Source: Sphingorhabdus sp. EL138 (GTDB lineage: Bacteria; Pseudomonadota; Alphaproteobacteria; Sphingomonadales; Sphingomonadaceae). Taken from it: 64,000 nucleotides of DNA. Below are positions 34,272 through 42,479 of this stretch, one piece after another. Position numbers and translations under genes: made by a program. The notes beneath the pieces were generated by a model, which was not told where the DNA came from, ran no database searches, and was given only the letters and a program-made list of their open reading frames with translations. The number at the start of each line of letters is the position of its first letter. Position 1 is the stretch's first letter. Where the stretch lies: positions 124,001 through 188,000 of the forward strand of contig NZ_CAMDCK010000001.1 of assembly GCF_945890115.1 (NCBI RefSeq), in the 5' to 3' direction.

Positions 34272-35057
34272 CTACCTCATCTGGCTCGTAGTGGAGAGCA
34301 TCTCGTCTGCCGTCTTCACAACTCGGCTGTTCATTTCATAAGCTCTCTGCGCCGTAATCAGCGCTGTAATCTCAGAAACCGGATTGACGTTGGACGCCTC
34401 AAGAAACCCCTGCACCAGCATTCCATAGCCTGGTTCGCCAGGCGACGCGACTGACGCCTGCCCGGATGCCGCTGTTTCAACAAAGAGATTGCCGCCAAGT
34501 GCTTCCAGACCGGCTTCATTTGTGAACGTGGCCAACTGCAGCTGGCCGACTGTCTGCAGTTCCGGTGCATCCGCATTCTTGACCTGAACTTCGCCGGTTT
34601 TAGAGATAACCACGTCGACTACACCCTGCGGTATCGCGATGCCCGGTTGCACCCTTAGCCCATCGCTGGTCACAAGCTCGCCCTGATCGGAGACCTGAAA
34701 CGAACCCGCACGGGTGTAGGCCGTCGCGCCCGTTGGCAAATCGACCTGAAAATAGCCCATGCCATCAATCGCGACGTCAAAACGGTTGCTCGTCTGGGTC
34801 AGGGCACCTTGCTCCGCGATCCGGTATATTCCGGCGGTCTTGACCCCTGATCCGATCTGAATACCCGACGGTGCCATTGCGTCCGTGCCAGCGGTCGCGC
34901 CCCCCGGGCGCTGTGCCTGCTGATAGAGCAAGTCCTGAAACTCTGCGCGCTGACGCTTAAACGCGGTTGTGTTCATGTTGGCGATATTGTTCGATATAAC
35001 ATCAACATTGGTCTGCTGTGCCTGCATTCCGGTTGCAGCAATTGAAAGTGAACGCAT
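34272..35057 (-). CDS. flgG: Distal rod protein FlgG
   Basis: 261 aa. SIAATGMQAQQTNVDVISNN with IANMNTTAFKRQRAEFQDLLYQ at the N-terminus, DGMGYFQVDLPTGATAYTRAGSF in the middle, and EASNVNPVSEITALITAQRAYEMNSRVV at the end are definitive for FlgG. It builds the distal rod and accepts the hook. 39 nt downstream of flgF. Confidence 0.97.
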   Translation of the reverse strand: MRSLSIAATGMQAQQTNVDVISNNIANMNTTAFKRQRAEFQDLLYQQAQRPGGATAGTDAMAPSGIQIGSGVKTAGIYRIAEQGALTQTSNRFDVAIDGMGYFQVDLPTGATAYTRAGSFQVSDQGELVTSDGLRVQPGIAIPQGVVDVVISKTGEVQVKNADAPELQTVGQLQLATFTNEAGLEALGGNLFVETAASGQASVASPGEPGYGMLVQGFLEASNVNPVSEITALITAQRAYEMNSRVVKTADEMLSTTSQMR

Positions 35058-35096
35058 ATTGATATTCCTTATGATAAAAAGATAACTTGAATGAAC

Positions 35097-35840
35097 TCAG
35101 CCCAGCTGACCCAGCTTCTCGATTGCCTTCGCGCGAAGGTCCCGAATATTCTCCAGTGCCCGCTGGCTGTTCTGATAGGAGCGCATAACCTCGATCATTT
35201 GCGTCGTCTCGACCAGCGGTTGGACATTAGAACTTTCCAAACCACCCGACTGCAACTTGACCAACGGAGCTGCCGACGCTGTCATACCGCCGGCTGAAAA
35301 CATGTTGCTCCCGATGGGCATCAATTTGGATTCGTCGGAGAAAGTGACAAGCGACAGGCGCCCCAGTTCCCCTTGCGGGCCGGTTACTGAGCCGTCCTGC
35401 GCGATGCGGATTTGCCCTGCTTGTCCGTCCGGAATGGCAATGGGCTGCCCTGTCGATCCGAGCAACCGCCTCCCGGCAGATGTCTCAAGCTCGCCTGTAG
35501 ATGATATGCGCAGCATCCCTGCACGTGTATAAGCAGGATTGCCGTCGGGGCCCTCGACCGTGAGATAGCCTTGACCATCGATCATGACATCCAAAGGATT
35601 GCCAGTCGCTTGATAGGCACCGGGCGATATGTCATGCGTTGTGCCATAATCAAGCACGTACGAAGTCGATTGCATGCCTGGAGCGGTCGGCGTGGCGTTC
35701 TTCTCCACATATTCTTGGAACACCGGCATTTCCCGCCGGAAGCCCGTCGTGTTCATATTCGCCATATTGTTGGCGATAACGTCCAGCCGGCGGCGCAGCG
35801 CCTGCTCCTGACTTAATAGCAAATAACTCGACACATCCAT
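35097..35840 (-). CDS. flgF: Proximal rod protein FlgF
   Basis: 247 aa. QALRRRLDVIANNMANMNTTGFRREMP, MIDGQGYLTVEGPDGNPAYTRAG and SSNVQPLVETTQMIEVMRSYQNSQRAL identify FlgF, a shorter relative of FlgG. AGGAAGG lies 7 nt before the ATG. First gene of flgF-flgG-flgA-flgH and divergent from fliL. Confidence 0.93.
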   Translation of the reverse strand: MDVSSYLLLSQEQALRRRLDVIANNMANMNTTGFRREMPVFQEYVEKNATPTAPGMQSTSYVLDYGTTHDISPGAYQATGNPLDVMIDGQGYLTVEGPDGNPAYTRAGMLRISSTGELETSAGRRLLGSTGQPIAIPDGQAGQIRIAQDGSVTGPQGELGRLSLVTFSDESKLMPIGSNMFSAGGMTASAAPLVKLQSGGLESSNVQPLVETTQMIEVMRSYQNSQRALENIRDLRAKAIEKLGQLG

Positions 35841-35879
35841 CGTAGGGACCTTCCTGATCGCCTCTTTGTATGCGCATGC

Positions 35880-35913
35880 GGCAAATTTTGCTCGATGCTA
35901 TCCTATAATAGGA
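35880..35913. promoter_or_regulatory. fliL/flgF divergent region: GGCAAATTTTGCT and TCCTATAATAGGA
   Basis: GGCAAATTTTGCT (35880-35892, 12 of 13 matches to the palindrome) is followed by TCCTATAATAGGA (35901-35913), with plus-strand TATAAT at 35904-35909. The centres are 20.5 bp apart, half the 40-bp spacing elsewhere and thus on the same helical face. The palindromic -10 also gives TATTAT towards flgF. fliL would get a leader of about 45 nt. Confidence 0.6.
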
Positions 35914-35961
35914 AAAAATGTACCTCCGCGGACGGCGGCCGGAAAAATTGAAAGGTTGCAG

Positions 35962-36474
35962 ATGGCAGAACCAGAACTTGATCAAGAAACGGACGATCTA
36001 CTTGATCCCCAAGAATCCGACGGTGTAGCAGCCAAGCGCAAGCGATTTCGGATCATTGCCGCAGCGTTAGTCTTGCTTTTGCTGATTGCAGGAGGGCTAG
36101 GATATTATTTCCTAGTCATGCAGCACGGCGACGCGAAAGCGGAGGCCCCAGAGGAAAAGTCTGCTAAAGCTGCGATCTATGTTCCGGCGCCTGAGATGAT
36201 CGTTAATTTGCGAACGCCCGATGGCCAGAGTGCATTTCTAAAAATTAATTTCGCCATCACAGCACATGATAAGGAGGCGGAAGAGATGCTCAAGGAACGC
36301 ATGCCTGAAATCCGCGACGCGCTTCAGCCTTTCCTGCGTGAACTGCGCCCGGAAGACCTTGCTGGTTCAGCAGGCGTCTTTCGCATCAAGGAGGAAATGA
36401 CACGACGCGTGAAGGATCGTGTCGGGCCAGACAAGGTCGACGATATCCTTATCCAAGACCTTATTCAGCAGTGA
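35962..36474 (+). CDS. fliL: Flagellar basal body-associated protein FliL
   Basis: 170 aa from ATG at 35962, with GAAAGG 7 nt upstream; the longer frame from 35866 runs through the promoter. A cytoplasmic acidic start leads to one membrane helix (30-51, IIAAALVLLLLIAGGLGYYF) and a periplasmic FliL domain (YVPAPEMIVNLRTPDGQSAFLKINFAI, MPEIRDALQPFLREL, IKEEMTRRVKDRVG, VDDILIQDLIQ). It surrounds and stabilises the stator. The stop overlaps the start of fliM, its usual neighbour. Confidence 0.94.
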   Translation: MAEPELDQETDDLLDPQESDGVAAKRKRFRIIAAALVLLLLIAGGLGYYFLVMQHGDAKAEAPEEKSAKAAIYVPAPEMIVNLRTPDGQSAFLKINFAITAHDKEAEEMLKERMPEIRDALQPFLRELRPEDLAGSAGVFRIKEEMTRRVKDRVGPDKVDDILIQDLIQQ

Positions 36475-37430
36475 CTGATATGACCGAACCAAGCCAATCA
36501 GAAACATCACTGCCGGAAGGCGATGCCAGCTCCATGCCGCCACTCGGCATTCGGGCAATGATCGAGTCCAACGTCATCAGCCAGGTACAGTTGCCGTTGC
36601 TAGAGGTTGTATGCGACCGAATGGTCCGCACATTCTCGACAAGCATGCGTAACCTCACGTCCGGCGCTGTCGAAGTCGAATTGAAACAGCTCGTATCTTT
36701 GCGATTCGGCGAATTCCTCAATCGCCAGGATGGTCGTTCTGTCCTGGGCGTGTTTACCATCGTGGAATTGGAAAATTTCGGTCTAATCACGCTGGACAAC
36801 GGGCTGGCGCGCCACGTGATAGAGACTTTACTCGGAAATCGCGTCGTCTCGCAGCAAGGCGATAGCCCGCCTATGTCCGAGAACCGCAGCTTCACACAGC
36901 TGGAGATAAAACTGGTCGGCCATATGCTCGAAGTTGCGCTGGCCGACCTGCAGGAAGCGTTCAAAGAAGTTCGTGATGTTCAAATGAACCTCGATCGGAT
37001 CGAAACGGGCATCCATTTCGCGACGATTACCGGGATGAGCAATGTGGCCGTGGTCGCCGAGTTTTCGGTCGGCATTCGTTCCCAAACCGGGATTATGTCC
37101 GTGCTGCTGCCCTATACCACGATTGAGCCAGTGCGGGAGAAGCTGCAGCAGAAGTTCATGGGCGAGCAGCTCAATCTGCAGAGCGTTTGGGATGTACACA
37201 TGCAAAGGGAGGTTGCAGCCATGGATTTGGAGATCAAGGCCGTGCTGGGCGAGCAGATTATGACCGTTCAGGAAGTGCAAAACCTTAAGCCGGGGGATGT
37301 CATTTCCTTGGGGGTCGTGCCCAATACACCGGTTCGCATACAATGTGGCGATATTGTTGTTTCAAATGGATTTTTTGGACCACATGAAGGCCGCATGGCG
37401 ATATCTATCAATAAACCCCTCGGCCAGTGA
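36471..37430 (+). CDS. fliM: Flagellar motor switch protein FliM
   Basis: 319 aa from GTG at 36471 (ATG 36480 is the alternative). The middle CheC-like domain (FTQLEIKLVGHMLEVALADLQEAF, GMSNVAVVAEFSVGI, GIMSVLLPYTTIEPVREKL) and the C-terminal SpoA domain (LGEQIMTVQEVQNLKPGDVISLG) are intact. The N-terminal peptide has no EIDALL-type motif, the segment that binds phosphorylated CheY in classical FliM; instead it starts with a Ser/Glu-rich stretch. It forms the C-ring with FliG and FliN. Confidence 0.95.
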   Translation: MTDMTEPSQSETSLPEGDASSMPPLGIRAMIESNVISQVQLPLLEVVCDRMVRTFSTSMRNLTSGAVEVELKQLVSLRFGEFLNRQDGRSVLGVFTIVELENFGLITLDNGLARHVIETLLGNRVVSQQGDSPPMSENRSFTQLEIKLVGHMLEVALADLQEAFKEVRDVQMNLDRIETGIHFATITGMSNVAVVAEFSVGIRSQTGIMSVLLPYTTIEPVREKLQQKFMGEQLNLQSVWDVHMQREVAAMDLEIKAVLGEQIMTVQEVQNLKPGDVISLGVVPNTPVRIQCGDIVVSNGFFGPHEGRMAISINKPLGQ

Positions 37431-37437
37431 GATTGTC

Positions 37438-37827
37438 ATGATCGACATGTCTAATACGCTTAATTTTGTACTGATGATATTGTGCATCGCCGTTCTGGTT
37501 CAAACTGCAAGGCTGATGCGCAGCATCAAAATGCTCCGCAGCACGGACTTCAAGGCCATGATCGTCGCACTCGACAGGTCTTCCGAGCAGGCCCGTCAGG
37601 TTACCCAAGAGACGAAGGAAGCTTTGTCCGGCTGCGCGCTTGCCAACAAGCTAACGTTGACCAAATCGCAGGATTTGCGGGACGAGCTATCCTTTATGGC
37701 TGATGTCGCCAACTCTGCGGCAGACAGAGTCATTGAGGCGGTGGAGCAGGCAAATGCCCACCCTCTTTCCAAGGTTGTTTCGCAACTAAGAACCGAAATT
37801 GAAACCCGCCAGAAGGATGATATATAA
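37438..37827 (+). CDS. Small single-pass membrane protein after fliM
   Basis: 129 aa from ATG at 37438. A membrane helix (TLNFVLMILCIAVLVQTARLM) is followed by a charged helical, coiled-coil-like cytoplasmic part. Proteins of this size and layout follow fliM in many alphaproteobacteria (I believe the DUF6468 type). Its function is not established; the position might suggest an FliO-like or motor-associated role, and FliO is otherwise missing here. It overlaps the next start. Confidence 0.65.
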   Translation: MIDMSNTLNFVLMILCIAVLVQTARLMRSIKMLRSTDFKAMIVALDRSSEQARQVTQETKEALSGCALANKLTLTKSQDLRDELSFMADVANSAADRVIEAVEQANAHPLSKVVSQLRTEIETRQKDDI

Positions 37828-38486
37828 TGCGCTTCAGGCCCACCCTCCTGCAACTCACCGCTTTCAGTGCACTCAGTGCTTCTGTTGGCCTTGGGAGTGC
37901 CATTGCCAACCAGCCTGTAGAGACCAGCCGCCTTGGCGCGTCGATCAAGGAAAATCTTGTCGAGCGCGATCGGGTGGCAGCCGAACAAAAGCGCAAGCTC
38001 GATTTGCAGAAGCAAGTGGTGCAGGCTGCCGAGACCCGTTTGCGGGAGCGGCTGGGCGCAGGCCAGCCGCAAGCCGGGGGCGCACCGGGCGCACCGGGCG
38101 CTGGGGGGGCACCAGGGGCTGTGGGCGCACTGCCCGGCCAAGCGGCGCAAGCTGCCCTGCCGGATGAGGCTATCAGCAACCTTGCCCGCATCTATCAGGC
38201 CATGAAGCCAGCCAAGGCAGCCCTTGTCATGGAGAAGCTGGGCCTTGATGTTCAGGTCAAGATCACCAAGGAAATCCGCGAACGTTCAATGGGGATGATC
38301 ATGGGAGCGATGACGCCCGATGGCGCAGCAAGATTAAGCGCGGCGCTCGCCAACAACGGTCGTCTGCCAGCTGGTTTTGGCCAGCCTCCGGGTCTGGGCT
38401 TAGCGAAAGCAACGAGCCCCGCAGGTGATCAGCAAGGTGCAAAACCTGTGGGTCAGAATGCCTCTGCCCGACCCGCAATCCGCTGA
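37827..38486 (+). CDS. motE: MotE-like periplasmic protein
   Basis: 219 aa. A signal peptide (LLQLTAFSALSASVGLGSAIA) is followed by a coiled coil (VERDRVAAEQKRKLDLQKQVVQAAETRL), a Gly/Ala/Pro linker and a domain like that of MotE (MgtE N-like): NLARIYQAMKPAKAALVMEKLG, then MGMIMGAMTPDGAARLSAALA. In rhizobia MotE is the chaperone of periplasmic MotC, a motor protein. No recognisable MotC is present; the TPR-like protein at 1865 is a candidate client. Last gene of the fliL unit. Confidence 0.75.
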   Translation: MRFRPTLLQLTAFSALSASVGLGSAIANQPVETSRLGASIKENLVERDRVAAEQKRKLDLQKQVVQAAETRLRERLGAGQPQAGGAPGAPGAGGAPGAVGALPGQAAQAALPDEAISNLARIYQAMKPAKAALVMEKLGLDVQVKITKEIRERSMGMIMGAMTPDGAARLSAALANNGRLPAGFGQPPGLGLAKATSPAGDQQGAKPVGQNASARPAIR

Positions 38487-38498
38487 CGGTTTAGCGGC

Positions 38499-38524
38499 GC
38501 GGGCTTTTTGAGGGCAAAGCCCGC
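38499..38524 (+). terminator. GC-rich hairpin after the motE-like gene
   Basis: GCGGGCTTT and AAAGCCCGC form a perfect 9-bp stem 12 nt after the stop, in the convergent gap facing the histidine kinase gene. It lacks a terminal T-run, so it may terminate weakly or only mark the 3' end. Confidence 0.5.
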
Positions 38525-38610
38525 CCGAGAACTGCTAAGCCTGCGCCCCGCCGTCTTGCGCTCCGCAAAATGGCCTTCAACCGCGCAGGTGATATGTATG
38601 CGTTCACGAC

Positions 38611-40023
38611 CTAGTCGGGGAAGAACAGGTCAAATGTAACCGTATTTTTGTCATGAACGGCATAGGATATTGTTCCAAAATGCGCTTCCGCAACTTTTTT
38701 AATGAGGAATAAGCCAAGGCCAGAGCCCTCCGCTTTGGTGCCCGACCCGCGGACCCCCTGCATGAAAATATCCTCGTTCAATAAGTTGGGACCGTTCAGC
38801 ATATTGGTCACTGTAATAGAGGTGCCAAGCCGATCTTCACGCTGAATGATGTCGAGCTGTATTTCGCTGAAGGCCGGTGCATATTTCAGGGCGTTATCCA
38901 GAAGGTTCCGCAAGGCGATGCGGACAAGGATGGGGTCAATATCGGCGAAAATATGCGCGCCACCCGAACCCAATTTGATCCGATCCTGAAGGTCAATCGG
39001 GCAATCAAATTTCGCGAGTGAGGCCACATCATGTACGTTCATAGAACGGGTTGCGACCGGATTTTTATTCTCCAGCAACGGAAGGACCAAAATAGCGTTG
39101 GAAATCGACAAGTTGATAGCATCAAGGACGGCCTGCGCGCGACCAATCGCCTTCTTAAAATCCCTCGCCTTTGGGCTGTCGGGCTTGATTTCCGCGTCAA
39201 GTGCCTCAAGCGCAGCGTGGGCGTTGTTGATTGGCTGTCGGACATCATGCGTTAAAAGGTCCAACGTGAAAAGTCTTTCATCCGCGATGGCGGCTAAACG
39301 CTTTTCCTCCTGCTCCATCTCCACGCCAATTTCAAACATTCTAGCCGCGCGGCGGCTCGCAAAGCGGCGAGACCGGAGTGCACGTTCCCCAACCATGCCC
39401 ATAAAACCAACTTGTATGAAGACCCCTGTCACGACGACCAGCGAAAGCCCGAGGAGTGACATTTCAGGATCTATGCGGAACCCCGCCCCTTCCCGCCCTT
39501 CAAACAGCAGCCAACCGCGCCAAAGCATAATGACAGCGCAGGCGCACAGGCTCGAGATCAGAATGGCTTGGCCCCAAAGTCCCCGCCAGTATCGATTCTT
39601 AAAGCACACCCAAGCGGTCGCAAAAACGATAACGCCACCTGATGAATATCCTATCACCGACGGAAACCATCCATAAGGGAGAAAGGCAGAAGTGAGCAGC
39701 ATCACCACAGCAATGCCAAAAATAGGGAAGGACTTGTGGAAATGAACAATCTTGCCCTGACCACCCGCCAGTGAAAAATAGGGCAGCAAAAGGGATGATC
39801 CAGCCAGTATAAAACCCAGCAAATTATAGTCGCTGGCACTTTTCGTTTCAACAAATACCGATGGATTTATCATCGAGAGAGCCGACATTACATTGGCAAG
39901 CGCCCACAATACGGACAGTCTAATATTTTTAGATTTCAGGAAAAACAAAACAGCCAATGCAAATGCGTTTAAAATCGCAAAGTGCATAAAACTTATATTT
40001 TGTAATTGCTGTTCAATGGACAT
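38611..40023 (-). CDS. Membrane sensor histidine kinase (7-TM input, intact kinase core)
   Basis: 470 aa from ATG at 40023 (TTG 40029 also possible). About seven hydrophobic segments fill residues 10-215, followed by a helical linker, the H-box LTHDVRQPINNAHAALEAL with His259, N-box RNLLDNALKYAP and G-box EGSGLGLFLIKK. It is a complete histidine kinase and no known sensor domain is recognisable. It lies downstream of the response regulator and a related kinase, so all three probably form one system. Confidence 0.88.
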   Translation of the reverse strand: MSIEQQLQNISFMHFAILNAFALAVLFFLKSKNIRLSVLWALANVMSALSMINPSVFVETKSASDYNLLGFILAGSSLLLPYFSLAGGQGKIVHFHKSFPIFGIAVVMLLTSAFLPYGWFPSVIGYSSGGVIVFATAWVCFKNRYWRGLWGQAILISSLCACAVIMLWRGWLLFEGREGAGFRIDPEMSLLGLSLVVVTGVFIQVGFMGMVGERALRSRRFASRRAARMFEIGVEMEQEEKRLAAIADERLFTLDLLTHDVRQPINNAHAALEALDAEIKPDSPKARDFKKAIGRAQAVLDAINLSISNAILVLPLLENKNPVATRSMNVHDVASLAKFDCPIDLQDRIKLGSGGAHIFADIDPILVRIALRNLLDNALKYAPAFSEIQLDIIQREDRLGTSITVTNMLNGPNLLNEDIFMQGVRGSGTKAEGSGLGLFLIKKVAEAHFGTISYAVHDKNTVTFDLFFPD

Positions 40024-40074
40024 TTTCAAAAAGCCGTTGGTAAATAAATGAGTTATTTAATAAATATTTATATC

Positions 40075-41493
40075 TTACTGTCGAACGAGAAATATGATTT
40101 TCGTAACATCAGGATTGTCTGTCTCAATCGAACATTCTCCCAGATGATTTTGCGCGATAAGATTGGCAACGAAGAGCCCGGAACTGGTCATTTGAGGCGA
40201 AGCCCTGCCTTTCTCGCGAAGATCCCGCGACACGTCCATTTCTTCCATTTTTTGTGGGTTCATGTTGCCCGAAATCGTGAATAGGACACCTAGCTGCACG
40301 CTATCAACCGTCACCGAAACGGAAATATTCTCTCCCGCGTCCGCCACACTCAAAGCGTGCTCCAAAAGATTATGGAGCGCCACGCGCAAAAGGGTCGGGA
40401 CACATTCAATAAAGATGTGCTGGTCCGGCGGCGCCACGACAATCCGCTTCTGATTGGCATTACTGCAATCCAGCCGCGCCATTTCAAGGATTTCCATCGC
40501 GTCGGTTTGTTGCCTGAACCAGTTTTGGTCGTCCGCAACCAGCGTGCTGGCAACGATGACGTTGGACAAAGCGCGGGTGATACCATCCAATGAGCCCTTG
40601 GCCCGATCCAAGGCATAATTTGCGCGGTCCGAAATCGAAGGCAGCTTATCAAGGTCCGGTGTTATTGACTGGAGAGAGGCCTGCGCATTGTTGATCGGCT
40701 GTCGAACCTCATGCGTCAAAAGCTGGATTAAATCAAGGCGCTGTTTTGCTAGTTCGCGCATGTTTCGCCCGCGCTGTGCGAGGATAGCGGACCTTTGCCA
40801 AACGCGCACATTACGGCGATCCGCAAACTTGGCCTCCTTATCCCGCCGGTTAACCAGCATGCCAAAGAACCCGATCTGAAGGAAAATTGAAATGACAACC
40901 AAGATCTCCATCGCGCGGATTTGTAACATGGACGCGCCCACAAAAAGTCTGTCGTCACCCAGTGGGTAAGAGGTTAAGCCCCGCACTGCCAACGCAATAA
41001 TGGAGACGGCCATACCCGCGAGCACGATCCTGCGTCCTAATTCGTTCTCGTTTGCCCAATATCGATTTCGCAGTAAAGCGAGGAAGCAAGCGACCGAGAT
41101 GGCAACGCCGACCACGGAGGCAATGAGCAGTCTATACTCAGCCAAAGCGGGTGCAAGAGCGAACGGCGTTCCAACGACTGCTGCCATGGCGAATGCTTTG
41201 GACCAATAATCGTGCGTTAACCCTTTGGTACGAAAACTCAGGGCCACATACCGAAACAGCCCCCCAACTAAGGATGAAAAGCCAGCCCATTCTATAAGGT
41301 CTTGCGAGCTGAACACGGTCAGTATGTGTGGTGCGCCCAATATGGACAGGGCGGAAAAGCCGCTCGCGAGTTGCCAATAGAAGATATGGACCCGATTATT
41401 TGGCTGAAGCAGCAAAAGCTGGCAAAAGGCAAAGGCGACGATCTGGCCTAAATAGACGTAACCCAACGCGGCCAGATAGTCGCTGTTGCTCAC
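40075..41493 (-). CDS. Paralogous membrane histidine kinase with degenerate ATP-binding domain
   Basis: 472 aa from GTG at 41493, with GAGG 5 nt upstream, directly after the response-regulator stop. Same layout as the downstream kinase: about seven membrane segments to residue 215 and an H-box LLTHEVRQPINNAQ with His261. The catalytic domain is worn: the N-box reads HNLLEHALSVAD (the key Asn replaced by His), no D-x-G-x-G box is visible and the G2 box reads SSGLFVANLIAQ. It may be phosphorylated by its partner kinase or act as a regulator. Not truncated. Confidence 0.85.
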   Translation of the reverse strand: MSNSDYLAALGYVYLGQIVAFAFCQLLLLQPNNRVHIFYWQLASGFSALSILGAPHILTVFSSQDLIEWAGFSSLVGGLFRYVALSFRTKGLTHDYWSKAFAMAAVVGTPFALAPALAEYRLLIASVVGVAISVACFLALLRNRYWANENELGRRIVLAGMAVSIIALAVRGLTSYPLGDDRLFVGASMLQIRAMEILVVISIFLQIGFFGMLVNRRDKEAKFADRRNVRVWQRSAILAQRGRNMRELAKQRLDLIQLLTHEVRQPINNAQASLQSITPDLDKLPSISDRANYALDRAKGSLDGITRALSNVIVASTLVADDQNWFRQQTDAMEILEMARLDCSNANQKRIVVAPPDQHIFIECVPTLLRVALHNLLEHALSVADAGENISVSVTVDSVQLGVLFTISGNMNPQKMEEMDVSRDLREKGRASPQMTSSGLFVANLIAQNHLGECSIETDNPDVTKIIFLVRQ

Positions 41494-42204
41494 CTAAACC
41501 TCATCTGGCTTAGCAACTACCTCAACCGCTTCAGTGACTTGATAGCCAAACCCATGCAACGTCTTTAGCGGCGAAGGTTGATCTGTGACATTTTCTATCT
41601 TGCGACGGAGACGAAAAATTGCCGAATCCAAATTTCGGTCGTCAACGCTCTGCACAAGACCCGCAACTTCCGCGAGATCGTGCCGCGATACAGGGGTTGT
41701 CGTATCTGCACACAATCGATGCAAGATCATGAGCTCAATCGCGGTCAAGTCTACAATGGCACCGAGGGGTGAGACAAACTGCGACCGGCGACCATCCAGA
41801 GTCCAAGACGCGTTGCGAACCGACCGCATCGTCATGCGGCGGCAGACCGAGGCAATAGCATTATACACCTGATCGAAGCGGACGGGTTTGTTCACGAACA
41901 TGTCCGCGCCCGCCGTAAGCGCCGAATTAAATGCATCTGCGCCCATTCTGCCGCTGATCACCAAGATACCTGCAGAAGAATGTTGCCGGATCAGGGTGAT
42001 GAGGTCGACGCCATCAATACCGGGTAGACCAAGATCCAAAATGAAAAAATCAAATGCAGCCAAATCGCCTGACTTTAGCAGCGCCTCTGCCGCGCCGAAA
42101 CCCTTTGCCTCAAGGCCACGGGCATTTAGGAACTGACCAAGAAACTCAACGAAATCACCGTCGTCATCAACGATACAGATGTTTTTCGGCGCGTTCTCTA
42201 TCAT
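41494..42204 (-). CDS. OmpR-family response regulator
   Basis: 236 aa from ATG at 42204; the longer frame to 42324 runs through the tRNA. The receiver has paired acidic residues (CIVDDDGDFVEF), the phosphorylatable Asp (FFILDLGLPGIDG) and Lys (FVNKPVRFD). The C-terminal winged helix (LTAIELMILHRLC, DRNLDSAIFRLRRKIENV, LKTLHGFGYQV) is OmpR type. It is cotranscribed with the two kinases and is their likely output. Targets are unknown, but proximity to the flagellar cluster makes motility a possibility. Confidence 0.9.
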   Translation of the reverse strand: MIENAPKNICIVDDDGDFVEFLGQFLNARGLEAKGFGAAEALLKSGDLAAFDFFILDLGLPGIDGVDLITLIRQHSSAGILVISGRMGADAFNSALTAGADMFVNKPVRFDQVYNAIASVCRRMTMRSVRNASWTLDGRRSQFVSPLGAIVDLTAIELMILHRLCADTTTPVSRHDLAEVAGLVQSVDDRNLDSAIFRLRRKIENVTDQPSPLKTLHGFGYQVTEAVEVVAKPDEV

Positions 42205-42233
42205 GAATTCCCCAATCCGTTTAGGAGAAAGCT

Positions 42234-42308
42234 TGGAGCGGGCGAAGGGATTCGAACCCTCGACCCCAACCTTGGCAAGGTTGTGCTCTACCCCTGAGCT
42301 ACGCCCGC
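42234..42308 (-). tRNA. tRNA-Gly (GCC anticodon)
   Basis: The minus strand folds as a cloverleaf: acceptor GCGGGCG paired with CGCCCGC, D-arm GCTCAGGGGTAGAGC, anticodon loop with GCC (CTTGCCAAG), T-arm GGGTTCGAATCCC, and encoded CCA at 42236-42234. It lies 30 nt upstream of the response-regulator start on the same strand. Confidence 0.96.
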
Positions 42309-42479
42309 TCTGGCGGTCAGGCATCTAATTCCTGACAGGTGAGGCGCGCAGTTAGCATGGGGTATACCCCCCCGCAAGCCCCAATTGCCGCCTTTTTACC
42401 AAAAAGGGGGTAAAGCCTGTCTTGTGAAAGTCATCGTTTTACCCACATAGGGTATGAAACGAATCCTAAAGATTGGAGA

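Noticed and set aside
38499-38524. Strong rho-independent terminator
   Set aside because: The 9-bp stem is perfect but no T-run follows on either strand, so it is listed only as a possible weak terminator.
42234-42308. tRNA-Gly as an integration site with an attached mobile element
   Set aside because: No integrase, no repeat of the tRNA 3' end and no foreign genes on either side.
41494-42324. Longer response-regulator start at 42324
   Set aside because: The extra 40 codons translate the tRNA-Gly gene; ATG 42204 gives a normal receiver start.
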